The notes: generated by a model not told the origin, from the letters alone. A stretch of 9,896 nt of DNA from Verrucomicrobiales bacterium (GCA_003452185.1 DMJJ01000265.1:1-9896); one strand, 5' to 3'; shown: positions 1 through 7,295, counted from the first letter of the stretch. Program-made: numbers and translations.

Positions 1-237
1 CCAGTGCTCGGGGGCAACCGAGGTAAGCCCGGCCGCGGTCAGGAGCGACGCGTAACCCGGGTTGTGGGCCCTCTGGAACTCGAACACCTCCAGGGCAAGC
101 CCCTCAAACTCCAATTCGTTCCCCGCCGGACCCCGTCCCCCCCCGGCGCCCCCAGGCAGAGGGGTGTTCCGGGTGATGAAATCCCGGATTCGGGAGCTCA
201 GCACCCCCGGTAAGGATGAGGATAAAATTGAATGCAT
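1..237 (-). CDS. LuxE-type acyl-protein synthetase-like protein, N-terminal part (partial)
   Basis: The minus strand is open from an ATG at 235-237 to the window edge, giving 79 residues without a stop, so the 3' end lies outside. After a variable start (MHSILSSSLPGVLSSRIRDF) and a Gly-rich stretch at residues 29-40, residues 41-64 read ELEFEGLALEVFEFQ..HNPGYA. This matches the opening of LuxE-like proteins, which typically have an ALE-F-FQ...N-Y pattern before the adenylate-forming domain. Those proteins activate a fatty acid as acyl-AMP and pass it to a cysteine or a partner protein; LuxC-type reductases are frequent partners. No catalytic motif is inside the window, so function rests on N-terminal resemblance alone. 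The frame stays open upstream to about position 300 with a GTG but no further ATG; I chose the ATG. No Shine-Dalgarno site precedes it. It is divergent from the FAH gene. Alternative: another ANL-superfamily ligase such as a phenylacetate-CoA ligase relative. Confidence 0.55.
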   Translation of the reverse strand, partial: MHSILSSSLPGVLSSRIRDFITRNTPLPGGAGGGRGPAGNELEFEGLALEVFEFQRAHNPGYASLLTAAGLTSVAPEHW

Positions 238-419
238 GCGGTTTTCGTCAAGGCGCTTGCGCACCGGTGGCTGGTTTTCCGCGACAGCCGGCCGGTATAG
301 TTACACCGAAGCCCCCACCGACGCAAGCCACCGGGGCCTCCCCACCCCTATCAATCTCTCTTATCCATGAAAGGGCTTGCGATCACGTAACTTCATTTGT
401 TAAACCCTTCGCGGTTTCT
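238..419. promoter_or_regulatory. Divergent intergenic region between the LuxE-like and FAH genes
   Basis: These 182 bp separate two divergently read genes, so they should hold both promoters. The stretch is visibly richer in A+T than the coding DNA around it, especially 345-419. For the FAH gene a weak candidate is TTGCGA at 377-382 with a 17-bp spacer to TTAAAC at 400-405; it matches the consensus poorly and would give a very short leader. On the minus strand, TATACC near 293-298 could belong to a promoter for the LuxE-like gene. No clear operator or riboswitch is visible. An open plus-strand frame continues through here, but its translation looks like no protein family. Confidence 0.35.
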
Positions 420-1175
420 ATGGCTGCAATTGGGCGATTTCAAAAGGGCGACGAGATTTTTTACGCCAAGGTGGTCGACGGCGAATTGTTTCGCCTGCAC
501 GGCGACGTATTTGGCTCACCTTCCTTCGATAAGAAGCCGACGCCCTTCAAGGGCCTCCGCACGCTGACCCCCGTCAGCCCGTCCAAGGTCATCGCGGTGG
601 GGCTCAACTACGCCGACCATGCGCGTGAGGCGAACAAGCCGCTGCCCAAAGAGCCGCTCTTCTGGCTCAAGGCTCCCACCTCCCTGATCCCGGACGGGGC
701 CAAGATTGAGATTCCGTTCCCGAACCACCGGGTTGATTTTGAGGCGGAGCTTGCGATCGTGATCGGGCGACGGGTCCGCAATGTCACGCCGGCGGCCGCG
801 GCCCGGTATATTTTTGGCTACACGGCTTCGCAGGACATCAGCGATCGGACGATTCAGAATGCCGAGAGCCAGTGGGCGCGGGCGAAGTCGTTCGACACCT
901 TCACGCCGCTTGGGCCGTATATCGAGACCAAGATCGACCCGCATGATCTGACCATCCAGCTGTTCCAGAACGGGCAGCTCCGGCAGAATTCCAACACCAG
1001 CCAGTTGATCTTCAACTGTTTCCAGGTGGTCAGTTTCATCTCCACCAACATGACGCTCCTTCCCGGGGATGTCATTGTGACCGGCACGCCGAGTGGGGTT
1101 GGGCCGATCGAGAGTGGTGATCGCCTGGAGGTTCGGATTCAGGGTTTGGCCCCGTTGGTCAACACGGTGAAGTAA
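420..1175 (+). CDS. Fumarylacetoacetate hydrolase (FAH) family protein
   Basis: A 251-residue protein with the usual length and order of small bacterial FAH-family enzymes. Residues 1-50 form the short N-terminal domain (IGRFQKGDEIFYAKV). The catalytic domain starts at about 57 (KVIAVGLNYADHA). The predicted divalent-metal ligands are E108 and E110 (VDFEAELAIVIG) and D139 (TASQDISDR). K156 lies in the KSFDTFTPLGPYI block, and GDVIVTGTPSGVG is at 216-228. Members cleave or tautomerise beta-diketo acids: acylpyruvases, oxaloacetate decarboxylases or tautomerases, and 2-hydroxyhepta-2,4-diene-1,7-dioate isomerases of homoprotocatechuate breakdown. All share these motifs, so the substrate cannot be read here, and no aromatic-catabolism gene lies nearby. 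The frame is open back to 216, but only the part from this ATG resembles the family, so I start there. No Shine-Dalgarno site is seen. It is probably cytosolic and transcribed alone, since a hairpin follows and the next gene is convergent. Confidence 0.9.
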   Translation: MAAIGRFQKGDEIFYAKVVDGELFRLHGDVFGSPSFDKKPTPFKGLRTLTPVSPSKVIAVGLNYADHAREANKPLPKEPLFWLKAPTSLIPDGAKIEIPFPNHRVDFEAELAIVIGRRVRNVTPAAAARYIFGYTASQDISDRTIQNAESQWARAKSFDTFTPLGPYIETKIDPHDLTIQLFQNGQLRQNSNTSQLIFNCFQVVSFISTNMTLLPGDVIVTGTPSGVGPIESGDRLEVRIQGLAPLVNTVK

Positions 1176-1200
1176 GTCCGGCGACGGTTTTCGAGTTCTG

Positions 1201-1226
1201 GACTGCGACGCCCCTGCGTCGCAGTT
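1201..1226 (+). terminator. Hairpin terminator after the FAH gene
   Basis: The arms CTGCGACG (1203-1210) and CGTCGCAG (1217-1224) are perfectly complementary around a CCCCTG loop. The stem extends by an A-T pair and a G-T wobble. TTCCCTTTCC follows on the plus strand, a pyrimidine tract but not a pure T run. It sits 25 bp after the FAH stop and just before the convergent lnt stop. The tail favours plus-strand termination, though it could also stop lnt transcripts. Confidence 0.65.
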
Positions 1227-1246
1227 CCCTTTCCCCCGAGGTGCCG

Positions 1247-2983
1247 CTACCCGATCCCTCCCGAGGTGTTCCCGCGGATTCCCCCCTGCCGCCGGCCCCA
1301 CGCCGCTGAGGCGATCCCCCCGACCACCCAGGCCACGCACGCCCAGCCGAAGAGGTCCCCAAACCGCCGATAGAACGTCCACGGGCCTGGGGATGCGATT
1401 GGAAGCCTGACCCGTTTCACCCCCTCGCCGTACTCGCTCGTGAACCCGGGCGATTGCGCGGACAGGATCCTTCCCGTGGCATCCACCCAGCAGCTGATTC
1501 CGTTGTTGGCGCACCTCACGAGGGGGAGGCCGGTCTCGATCGCCCGGAGGGAGGCGTTCGCCGCATGTTGCCACTGCTGGGCGCTTTCACCAAACCACCC
1601 GTCGTTTGTCAGGTTGAGGAGGAACTCGACCTCCTGCTGCGACTGGTCCCGAACCAGCCCGGCGAACATGTCCTCGAAACAGATGAGCGGGGCGAACCGG
1701 GCTTTCGGCTCCCCGATCTGGAACCCAACCCGCCGTTCCCCCGGCGTGAACCCCCCCGTGATCGGGGTGAACCACTTGAGGAACGGGAGCCATCGGAGGA
1801 GCGGCACGTACTCGCCGAAGATCACCAGCTGTCGCTTCCTGTAGGTGGCTTCGATGCCGCCTGAGGGGTTGAGAAGGAACGCGCTGTTGTAATAGTTGGT
1901 CCTCCGTTGCCCGCCGGCGTCGACCTGCACCTCGGCGTCGTCGCTCCCCAGGGCAAGCCAGGTCCTTCCCCCCTTGAGCAGGGAGGCCACGGCGTCGGAG
2001 GTCTCGGTGTCGTAGCGGATCGGATAGGGGAGGGCCGCCTCGGGCCAGACCAGGAGATCAGGCCGGGAGGCGAGGGCCGTTCGGGAGAGTTGGAGGAGCT
2101 TGGCGAACCGGGCGTTGCTCTCCCGGTCATCCCAGATCATGGTCTGGGGAATGCTCGGCTGGACCAGCGCGATGTCGAGGGTCCGCCCTGGCGGGGGGGC
2201 AGGGGAGACCACCCGGGTCCACCCCCAGACGGAGAGTCCCAGCACGGCAAGGAACGGGAGGGCGACCTCGCGCTGCCAGGCGTTCCGTCGGTCCGGAGAG
2301 TGGAGAAGCACCAGCACGCCCATGAGCAGGGAGGCCGACCCCCAGACCACGAGGAACGAGATCCCGAAGACGCCGGCAAACCTCGCCACCTGGGTGATCA
2401 GGAGCATCTTCGACTGGGAGGCGCCAAGGAGGTTCCATGGGAACCCGCTGAAGAGCCTGGCCTGAATCATCTCCCAGGTCACCCACGCGGCCGCCGCCAT
2501 CAAGGCCCACGCGGTTCGCCCTCCCCAGGTCGTCCCCGCCACGCGGTCGGTGGCGCACTGGAGCAGCGACCCGCCCCCGGGGACCGACCTGGAGGCAAGA
2601 CGACTCCAGCAAAAACGGGCCCAGATCGCGGGGTACAGGGCGAGGAAGAACGCCAGGGCGAGCCATCCAAGGATCGGATAGAAACCGACAGGGATGCAAA
2701 GGATCCAATAGAGACCCGCCAGATAGTGGGCCACCCCGGCGGTGTAGCCGACCCGGAACATCACCCGAGGGGAGGCTCCAGCCGTGGCCAGCAGGATCAG
2801 GCCAGGGGCGATCCAGGCGAGTCCCGCGATATCCCATTTGGGGAACGCGGCCGCCCAGCAGAGCCCCGCCATGACGCCGAGCCCGTAGCGCGCTGCCGCC
2901 ATCTGTTTTGGGGTGGAACATTCCACCGGCCGAGCATCGGTCAACCGCTCCCGCAGGGCAACCGCGAAGGGAGGGGCGGGCAT
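1247..2983 (-). CDS. lnt: Apolipoprotein N-acyltransferase
   Basis: This inner-membrane enzyme adds the third acyl chain to the N-terminal cysteine of diacylated lipoproteins, the last step of lipoprotein maturation before Lol sorting. The 578 residues show about six N-terminal membrane helices (from 33 to about 260), including the family signature EMIQARLFSGFPWNLLG at 171-187. The nitrilase-fold domain follows (270-525), and a last helix lies near 540-562. The catalytic triad is E315 (LVWPEAA), K383 (YRKRQLVIFGEYVP) and C435 (APLICFED). The spacings of 68 and 52 residues equal those of E. coli Lnt (E267, K335, C387). LTNDGWFG at 458-465 is also typical. The first 27 residues are unlike the family, and M28 (ATG at 2900-2902) precedes the first hydrophobic segment, so the true start may be there, giving 551 residues. 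Neither start has a good ribosome site. It is divergent from the sensor kinase and convergent with the FAH gene. Confidence 0.95.
   Translation of the reverse strand: MPAPPFAVALRERLTDARPVECSTPKQMAAARYGLGVMAGLCWAAAFPKWDIAGLAWIAPGLILLATAGASPRVMFRVGYTAGVAHYLAGLYWILCIPVGFYPILGWLALAFFLALYPAIWARFCWSRLASRSVPGGGSLLQCATDRVAGTTWGGRTAWALMAAAAWVTWEMIQARLFSGFPWNLLGASQSKMLLITQVARFAGVFGISFLVVWGSASLLMGVLVLLHSPDRRNAWQREVALPFLAVLGLSVWGWTRVVSPAPPPGRTLDIALVQPSIPQTMIWDDRESNARFAKLLQLSRTALASRPDLLVWPEAALPYPIRYDTETSDAVASLLKGGRTWLALGSDDAEVQVDAGGQRRTNYYNSAFLLNPSGGIEATYRKRQLVIFGEYVPLLRWLPFLKWFTPITGGFTPGERRVGFQIGEPKARFAPLICFEDMFAGLVRDQSQQEVEFLLNLTNDGWFGESAQQWQHAANASLRAIETGLPLVRCANNGISCWVDATGRILSAQSPGFTSEYGEGVKRVRLPIASPGPWTFYRRFGDLFGWACVAWVVGGIASAAWGRRQGGIRGNTSGGIG
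2912..2927. repeat. Perfect 7-2-7 inverted repeat at the lnt 5' end
   Basis: GGTGGAA (2912-2918), CA, TTCCACC (2921-2927) form a perfect palindrome. If lnt starts at 2983, this lies within codons 19-24 (V-E-C-S-T). If lnt starts at 2902, it is 10 bp upstream of the start codon and within the lnt/kinase divergent promoter, where an operator or a translation-blocking hairpin would sit. Function is not shown. Confidence 0.4.
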
Positions 2984-3054
2984 CCCCCCGGGGGCGGGGT
3001 CTGCTCGGTTCGTAGTCGCGTTCGAAGGGGGGATCGGTTAAGAGAAACGGACAC
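2984..3054. promoter_or_regulatory. Divergent gap between lnt and the sensor kinase gene
   Basis: This 71-bp gap (152 bp with the shorter lnt) must serve both divergent genes. The half next to lnt is a run of G and C; the half next to the kinase is more mixed (GTTAAGAGAAACGGACAC before the GTG). I see no consensus -35/-10 pair. AAGAGA at 3040-3045 is at best a weak and distant ribosome site for the kinase. Confidence 0.3.
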
Positions 3055-5778
3055 GTGCCCGGTTTCCCAAACAACCTCGCGCTCCGATGGCTGGTCCGCT
3101 GTGGGATCTCCCTGATCCCCTGCCTGGCAGCCCTCTGGGCCCTGGTGGGGGGGAGTTCCTGGGGCGATTCGCTCGTTGAGGCCAGCTACGATTCCCTCTT
3201 TCGGCTGACGGCCCGCTGGCAGCCGAGGCTCGAGCAGTCCCCCGTCACGATCATTTACCTCGACCTCCCCTCCTACCAAAGCCAGAAGCAAAGTCTCAAC
3301 AAACCGTGGGACCGGGGGCTCCACGCCCGGCTCTTGCGCCGCCTGAAGGAGGCCGGTGCACGGGCGGTCGTGTTCGACATCCTGTTCAACGAGCCGGGGC
3401 CCGACCCTGCGGCCGACCTCGAGCTGGCAGAGGCGATCCGCCAGCAGGGGGCGGTGGTCCTCGGGGCGGAGGTCAGCAAGCCAAGCAGCCGCTCGGCGGT
3501 CGGGGACGGGAGCCTCTCGGTGGTGGTCGATGCTCCCGCGCCGATGTTTCTCAAGGCGGCCGCCGGATGGGGGCTCGCCGAATCAACGGTGGATGATGAC
3601 TTTGTGGTCCGACAGCATTTCCCCGGGTTCCTCCGTTCTGATCAGCCCAGCGTGGTCTGGCGGGTCGGGCGTCTCCTGGGGCTTCCAACGGCCCGGACCG
3701 TGGAGCAGGCTGCCGAGGAACGCTGGCTCCGATACTACGGCCCGCCTCTCTCCATTCCCCACGTCAGCTACGACTCCGCCCTCCAGCCCGCCACCGACCC
3801 GGGGCTCTTTCGCGACAAGGTGGTGTTCGTGGGGGCCCAGCCGATGGCCGGGGCGTTCGGGGAACGGCGGGATGAGCTCCGAAGCCCGTTCCGGAAGTGG
3901 AACGACCGGGACCTCTTCATGCCCGGGGTCGAAGTCCACGCGACCGAGATGCTGAACCTCATCCGGGGCGACTGGCTTCGGCGGCTGCCCGGGGACATCG
4001 AGATCGGAATCCTCCTCGTCACCGGGCTCCTGAGCGTGTGGGGCCTCCGCTGGCTGCGCCCGGTGCCCGCGACATTCCTCGCCGTGGGAGCCGAGGGGCT
4101 CGTCGTCGCCGTCGCGATGGGCGGGTTTCTTCTCCAGCGGCACTGGTTCCCGTGGCTCCTGGTGAGCGGGCTCCAGATCCCGCTCGGCCTCGGCATCTCG
4201 ATCCTCGCCCACTCGGTGGAGTGGTACCGCACGAAACGCCGCATGGAGGCGGAGCGAAGGGTCGCCGAGGAGAAGATCCGGGAGCAGGCTGCCCTCATCG
4301 ACAAGGCGCAGGACGCGATCCTGGTTCGGGATTTGCAGGGTGGGGTCCTCTACGCGAACCCGAGCGCCGAGCGCCTCTACGGCTGGTCGCTTCGCGAACT
4401 CCAGGCCGGGGTCGCCGGCATCGGTCCGATGGATTGGCAGGATCCCGGCATCCTCCAGGCCCGGCTCGCCACGGAGCGGAGCGGGGAGTGGGTGGGAGAG
4501 CTTGCGCAGCGGACCTCCAGGGGACGGGAGCTCCTGGTGCAGAGCCGCTGGACCCTGATCCGGGATGCCGGGGGCGCACCCCGGTCGTTCCTCCTCATCC
4601 TCACCGACATCACCGAGCGCCGCAGGCTCGAAACCCAGGTCCTGCAGGCCCAACGGATGGAAACCATCGGGGCCCTGGCCGGCGGCATGGCGCACGACCT
4701 CAACAATGCCCTCTCGCCGATCCTGATGGGGGTCCAGATCCTCCGCCGCAAGCCCCAGGATCCGGAGAGTCAGCAGATGCTCTCGATGCTCGAGACCAAC
4801 TGCCATCGCGGGGCCGACATCGTGCGGCAGGTCCTTCTCTTCGCCCGTGGCCGGGACGGGGAACAGCAGCGCATCCTGCCAGGCCAGCTCCTCCGCGAGA
4901 TGGAGCAGGTGGTTCGGCAGACCTTCCCCCGCGGACTCCGCGTGAGCGTCATGGCCCCGTCGGATCTCTGGCCCGTTCGCGGCAACCCCACCCAGATCCA
5001 TCAGGTTCTGCTCAACCTCTGCGTGAATGCCCGCGACGCCATGTCGGAGGGGGGCGACCTCACCCTCGCCGCCGACAACGCCACGGTCTCGGCCGACGAG
5101 GCGGCGCGGATCCCCAACGCCACCCCCGGGGAGTACGTGGTGATCCTCGTGGCCGACACCGGGACCGGAATCGCACCCGAGGATATGCCCAAGGTGTTCG
5201 AGCCTTTCTTTACCACCAAGCCGGTGGGGCAGGGAACCGGGCTGGGGCTTCCCACCGTCAGCCGCATCGTCCGCCAGCACCGGGGGTTCATCGATGTGAA
5301 GAGCGAGGTTGGTGTCGGGACCACCTTCGAGATCTACCTGCCCCGGGAGGCTGCGGCGGAGGCAGGGAGCGAGGAGAGCCGGGAGGTTCTTCCGGCTCCC
5401 GCCCGGGGGCACGGGGAGCTCCTGCTGGTGGTGGACGACGAGCAGGCCGTGGCGCAGATGATCCGCTCGACCCTCGTGGAACAGGGATATCGTGTCGAGT
5501 GTGCCGTCAGCGGGGAGGAGGGGCTCGCGCTCCTGGATCAGCACCGGGGGGGCGTCGGCTTGATGCTGCTCGATTGGCAGGCCCCTGCTGCGGGGGAGGA
5601 GCCGGCGCTGCAGCGGATCCGGGCCCGCCACCCCTCGCTGCCCGTGGTGCTCATGAGCGGGGGCGTGGAGGGGGATCCGGCCGCCTTCGCCGCCCGGGAG
5701 TCGGGCGCGGGGCTCCTGGCCAAGCCGTTCGGCGCAGCCCAGCTTCTCGCCGCCGTGGCGGGGGTGTTTCGCCGCTGA
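3055..5778 (+). CDS. CHASE2-PAS hybrid sensor histidine kinase with C-terminal receiver domain
   Basis: A 907-residue membrane sensor. Residues 13-33 are a membrane helix. Residues 34-312 form a CHASE2 sensor domain (ASYDSLFRL, VFDILF at 106-111, VVFVGA, GVEVHATEMLNL at 291-302), expected in the periplasm. Three helices follow at about 315-387, then a charged linker (388-412) and a PAS domain (about 412-522). The kinase core is complete. The phosphorylated H547 is in GGMAHDLNN; the N box is N654/N658 (NLCVNARDAM). DTGTG is at 701-705, FEPFFT at 715-720 and GQGTGLGL at 725-732. The receiver (788-906) keeps D794/D795, phospho-acceptor D840, S868 and K890. It should transfer phosphate from H547 to D840 in response to an unknown extracytoplasmic signal. 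There is no DNA-binding domain and no partner regulator in the window. The start is GTG; an in-frame TAG lies upstream and no in-frame ATG was found. Confidence 0.93.
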   Translation: MPGFPNNLALRWLVRCGISLIPCLAALWALVGGSSWGDSLVEASYDSLFRLTARWQPRLEQSPVTIIYLDLPSYQSQKQSLNKPWDRGLHARLLRRLKEAGARAVVFDILFNEPGPDPAADLELAEAIRQQGAVVLGAEVSKPSSRSAVGDGSLSVVVDAPAPMFLKAAAGWGLAESTVDDDFVVRQHFPGFLRSDQPSVVWRVGRLLGLPTARTVEQAAEERWLRYYGPPLSIPHVSYDSALQPATDPGLFRDKVVFVGAQPMAGAFGERRDELRSPFRKWNDRDLFMPGVEVHATEMLNLIRGDWLRRLPGDIEIGILLVTGLLSVWGLRWLRPVPATFLAVGAEGLVVAVAMGGFLLQRHWFPWLLVSGLQIPLGLGISILAHSVEWYRTKRRMEAERRVAEEKIREQAALIDKAQDAILVRDLQGGVLYANPSAERLYGWSLRELQAGVAGIGPMDWQDPGILQARLATERSGEWVGELAQRTSRGRELLVQSRWTLIRDAGGAPRSFLLILTDITERRRLETQVLQAQRMETIGALAGGMAHDLNNALSPILMGVQILRRKPQDPESQQMLSMLETNCHRGADIVRQVLLFARGRDGEQQRILPGQLLREMEQVVRQTFPRGLRVSVMAPSDLWPVRGNPTQIHQVLLNLCVNARDAMSEGGDLTLAADNATVSADEAARIPNATPGEYVVILVADTGTGIAPEDMPKVFEPFFTTKPVGQGTGLGLPTVSRIVRQHRGFIDVKSEVGVGTTFEIYLPREAAAEAGSEESREVLPAPARGHGELLLVVDDEQAVAQMIRSTLVEQGYRVECAVSGEEGLALLDQHRGGVGLMLLDWQAPAAGEEPALQRIRARHPSLPVVLMSGGVEGDPAAFAARESGAGLLAKPFGAAQLLAAVAGVFRR

Positions 5779-5804
5779 GGCCGCCCCGCCCGGGGGGGGC
5801 GGTC
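5779..5804. terminator. GC-rich hairpin between convergent kinase and ALDH genes
   Basis: CCGCCCC (5781-5787) pairs with GGGGCGG (5796-5802) around an eight-base loop; a G-T and a G-C pair extend the stem outward. It starts right after the kinase stop codon and lies 22 bp from the convergent ALDH stop, the expected place for a shared terminator. Only TCTT follows on the plus strand, and there is no T run on the other side, so termination strength is uncertain. A run of eight G (5792-5799) allows alternative pairings. Confidence 0.55.
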
Positions 5805-5826
5805 TTCCGTGCAACGCCCGGTGGGC

Positions 5827-7260
5827 TTACTCCGCCACGTAGACGTTCTTCAGCTCGGTGTAGCCTTCCATGGCGGTCATGCCGAGATCCCGCCCCAGGC
5901 CGCTGGTCTTGAACCCGCCGAACGGGGCCTCCACGTGCACGCTGCTGTGGCTGTTGACACTCAGCACACCGCTCTGGACAAGGCGGCTGACACGGAGCGC
6001 CCGGCGCAGGTCATTGGTCCAGACCGAGCCGCTCAGGCCGTACGGGGAGGCGTTCACCTCGCGGAGCATCTCCCCCTCGTCCTCAAACGGGGTGATGCAG
6101 ACCACGGGACCAAAGATCTCCTCGCGCCAGCACCGATCTCCCTTGGCGACATCCAGCAGGACTGCGGGCTCAAGGTAGTAGCCACGGCCCGAGGGGCGGC
6201 TCCCGCCGCACGCGAACCGGGATCCCTGCTTGCGCGCATCTCCCAGAAATTCCTCGACCGTGCTCCGCTGGCCCGCGGAGACCAGGGGCCCAAGCTGTGT
6301 GGACGGCGACGTTGGGTCGCCGATCACGAGTTTTCGCGTGGCTTCGACGAAGGTCTCCACGAACCGTTCGTACACGCTTTTCTCCACGAACATCCGGCTC
6401 CGGGCGCAGCAATCCTGCCCCGTGTTGGCAAACACGCTCATCGGGGAAGTCTCCGCCGCCCGCTTCCAGTCAGCGTCGGCAAAGACGATGTTGGGGGATT
6501 TTCCACCCAGCTCCAACGAGACCCGCTTCAGGTCGCGGGAGGCTAGTTCCATGATCCGCCGTCCGATCTCGGTCGAGCCGGTGAAGGAGACTTTCCGGAT
6601 CAGGGGATGGGTCACCAGGGCATCCCCGATGGATGACCCCGAGCCTGGGAGCACCTGAAGGACGCCGGGGGGAAGTCCGGCCGCGTGGGCGATCTCCCCC
6701 AGCGCGAGGGCCGTGAGGGGGGAGAGGGAGGCGGGCTTCAGGATCACGCAGTTGCCGGCAGCCAGGGCCGGGGCCGCCTTCCAGCAGGCGATGGGGAACG
6801 GGAAGTTCCACGGCACCACCGCGGCCACAACCCCCATGGGCTGCCGGAGGGTGAAGTCGAAGCCGCCCCGGGAAACCGGGATGGTCTGGCCGTAAAACCG
6901 GGTGATCCCCCCGGCGTAATACTCAAAGACCCGGGCCCCCAGCCCCGCCTCGTCCCGCGCATCGGCGATCGGCTTCCCGATTTGAAGCATCTCGAGCTGG
7001 GCGATCCGCTCGAGGTTCTCCCTCAGGAGGCGGGCGACGTTGAACAGGATCTCGGTCCGCTTCCCGGGGGCCATGTCGCGCCACCCCGACTCCCACGCCC
7101 GGTGGGCCGATTGCACCGCGGCCTCCACGTCGGGAAGCTCCGCAGCAGCGACATTCGCAAACGGATGCTCCGTCGCAGGGTTGATGAGCGGGGTGCGGCG
7201 ATTCGCGGCGCCGTCCCGATAAGCGCCGTCGACAAAGAGCTGCGTCGGAGGAGTCGTCAT
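5827..7260 (-). CDS. NAD(P)+-dependent aldehyde dehydrogenase (betaine/amino-aldehyde type likely)
   Basis: A 477-residue, full-length member of the aldehyde dehydrogenase superfamily, oxidising an aldehyde to its acid in the cytosol. Visible landmarks are N152 in VVPWNFPF, K175 in LKPAS, FTGST at 226-230, general base E250 in LELGGKSP, nucleophile C284 in GQDCCARSR, E381 in EEIFGPV, and the closing PFGGFKTSGLGRD block (446-458). The overall pattern is that of betaine-aldehyde, aminobutyraldehyde and gamma-glutamyl-aminobutyraldehyde dehydrogenases, which motifs alone cannot separate. I chose the ATG at 7258-7260: the open frame runs much further upstream, but there it is antisense-frame sequence inside the permease gene. 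The start lies 35 bp after the permease stop, without a Shine-Dalgarno site. It is the last gene of the ADH-permease-ALDH operon, so it probably acts on the aldehyde made by the upstream ADH. Confidence 0.93.
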   Translation of the reverse strand: MTTPPTQLFVDGAYRDGAANRRTPLINPATEHPFANVAAAELPDVEAAVQSAHRAWESGWRDMAPGKRTEILFNVARLLRENLERIAQLEMLQIGKPIADARDEAGLGARVFEYYAGGITRFYGQTIPVSRGGFDFTLRQPMGVVAAVVPWNFPFPIACWKAAPALAAGNCVILKPASLSPLTALALGEIAHAAGLPPGVLQVLPGSGSSIGDALVTHPLIRKVSFTGSTEIGRRIMELASRDLKRVSLELGGKSPNIVFADADWKRAAETSPMSVFANTGQDCCARSRMFVEKSVYERFVETFVEATRKLVIGDPTSPSTQLGPLVSAGQRSTVEEFLGDARKQGSRFACGGSRPSGRGYYLEPAVLLDVAKGDRCWREEIFGPVVCITPFEDEGEMLREVNASPYGLSGSVWTNDLRRALRVSRLVQSGVLSVNSHSSVHVEAPFGGFKTSGLGRDLGMTAMEGYTELKNVYVAE

Positions 7261-7295
7261 GTCGGGGGGAGTTTGGTCGGCTTCCCGCCCCCGGT

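Noticed and set aside
4..213. A 69-residue plus-strand frame at the left edge
   Set aside because: The minus strand here encodes the LuxE-like start; the plus-strand translation has no recognisable feature.
216..419. N-terminal extension of the FAH protein to an earlier ATG
   Set aside because: The extra 68 residues do not resemble the family and cover the divergent promoter region; the protein from 420 has the normal length and N-terminal domain.
516..1574. A 352-residue minus-strand frame spanning the FAH gene and the end of lnt
   Set aside because: It runs antisense through a convincing FAH enzyme and across the hairpin terminator; its composition is typical of a shadow frame.
1907..3115. 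A 402-residue plus-strand frame opposite lnt, and a 315-residue minus-strand frame at 2127-3074
   Set aside because: Low-complexity Gly/Pro/Arg translations overlapping a gene with a full catalytic triad; no recognisable family.
3583..5814. A 743-residue open frame on the minus strand opposite the kinase gene, and a 671-residue plus frame at 3897-5912
   Set aside because: Both overlap a gene with every kinase motif intact. Their translations are rich in Pro, Arg, Gly and His without domains, as expected from GC-rich codon bias in the other frames.
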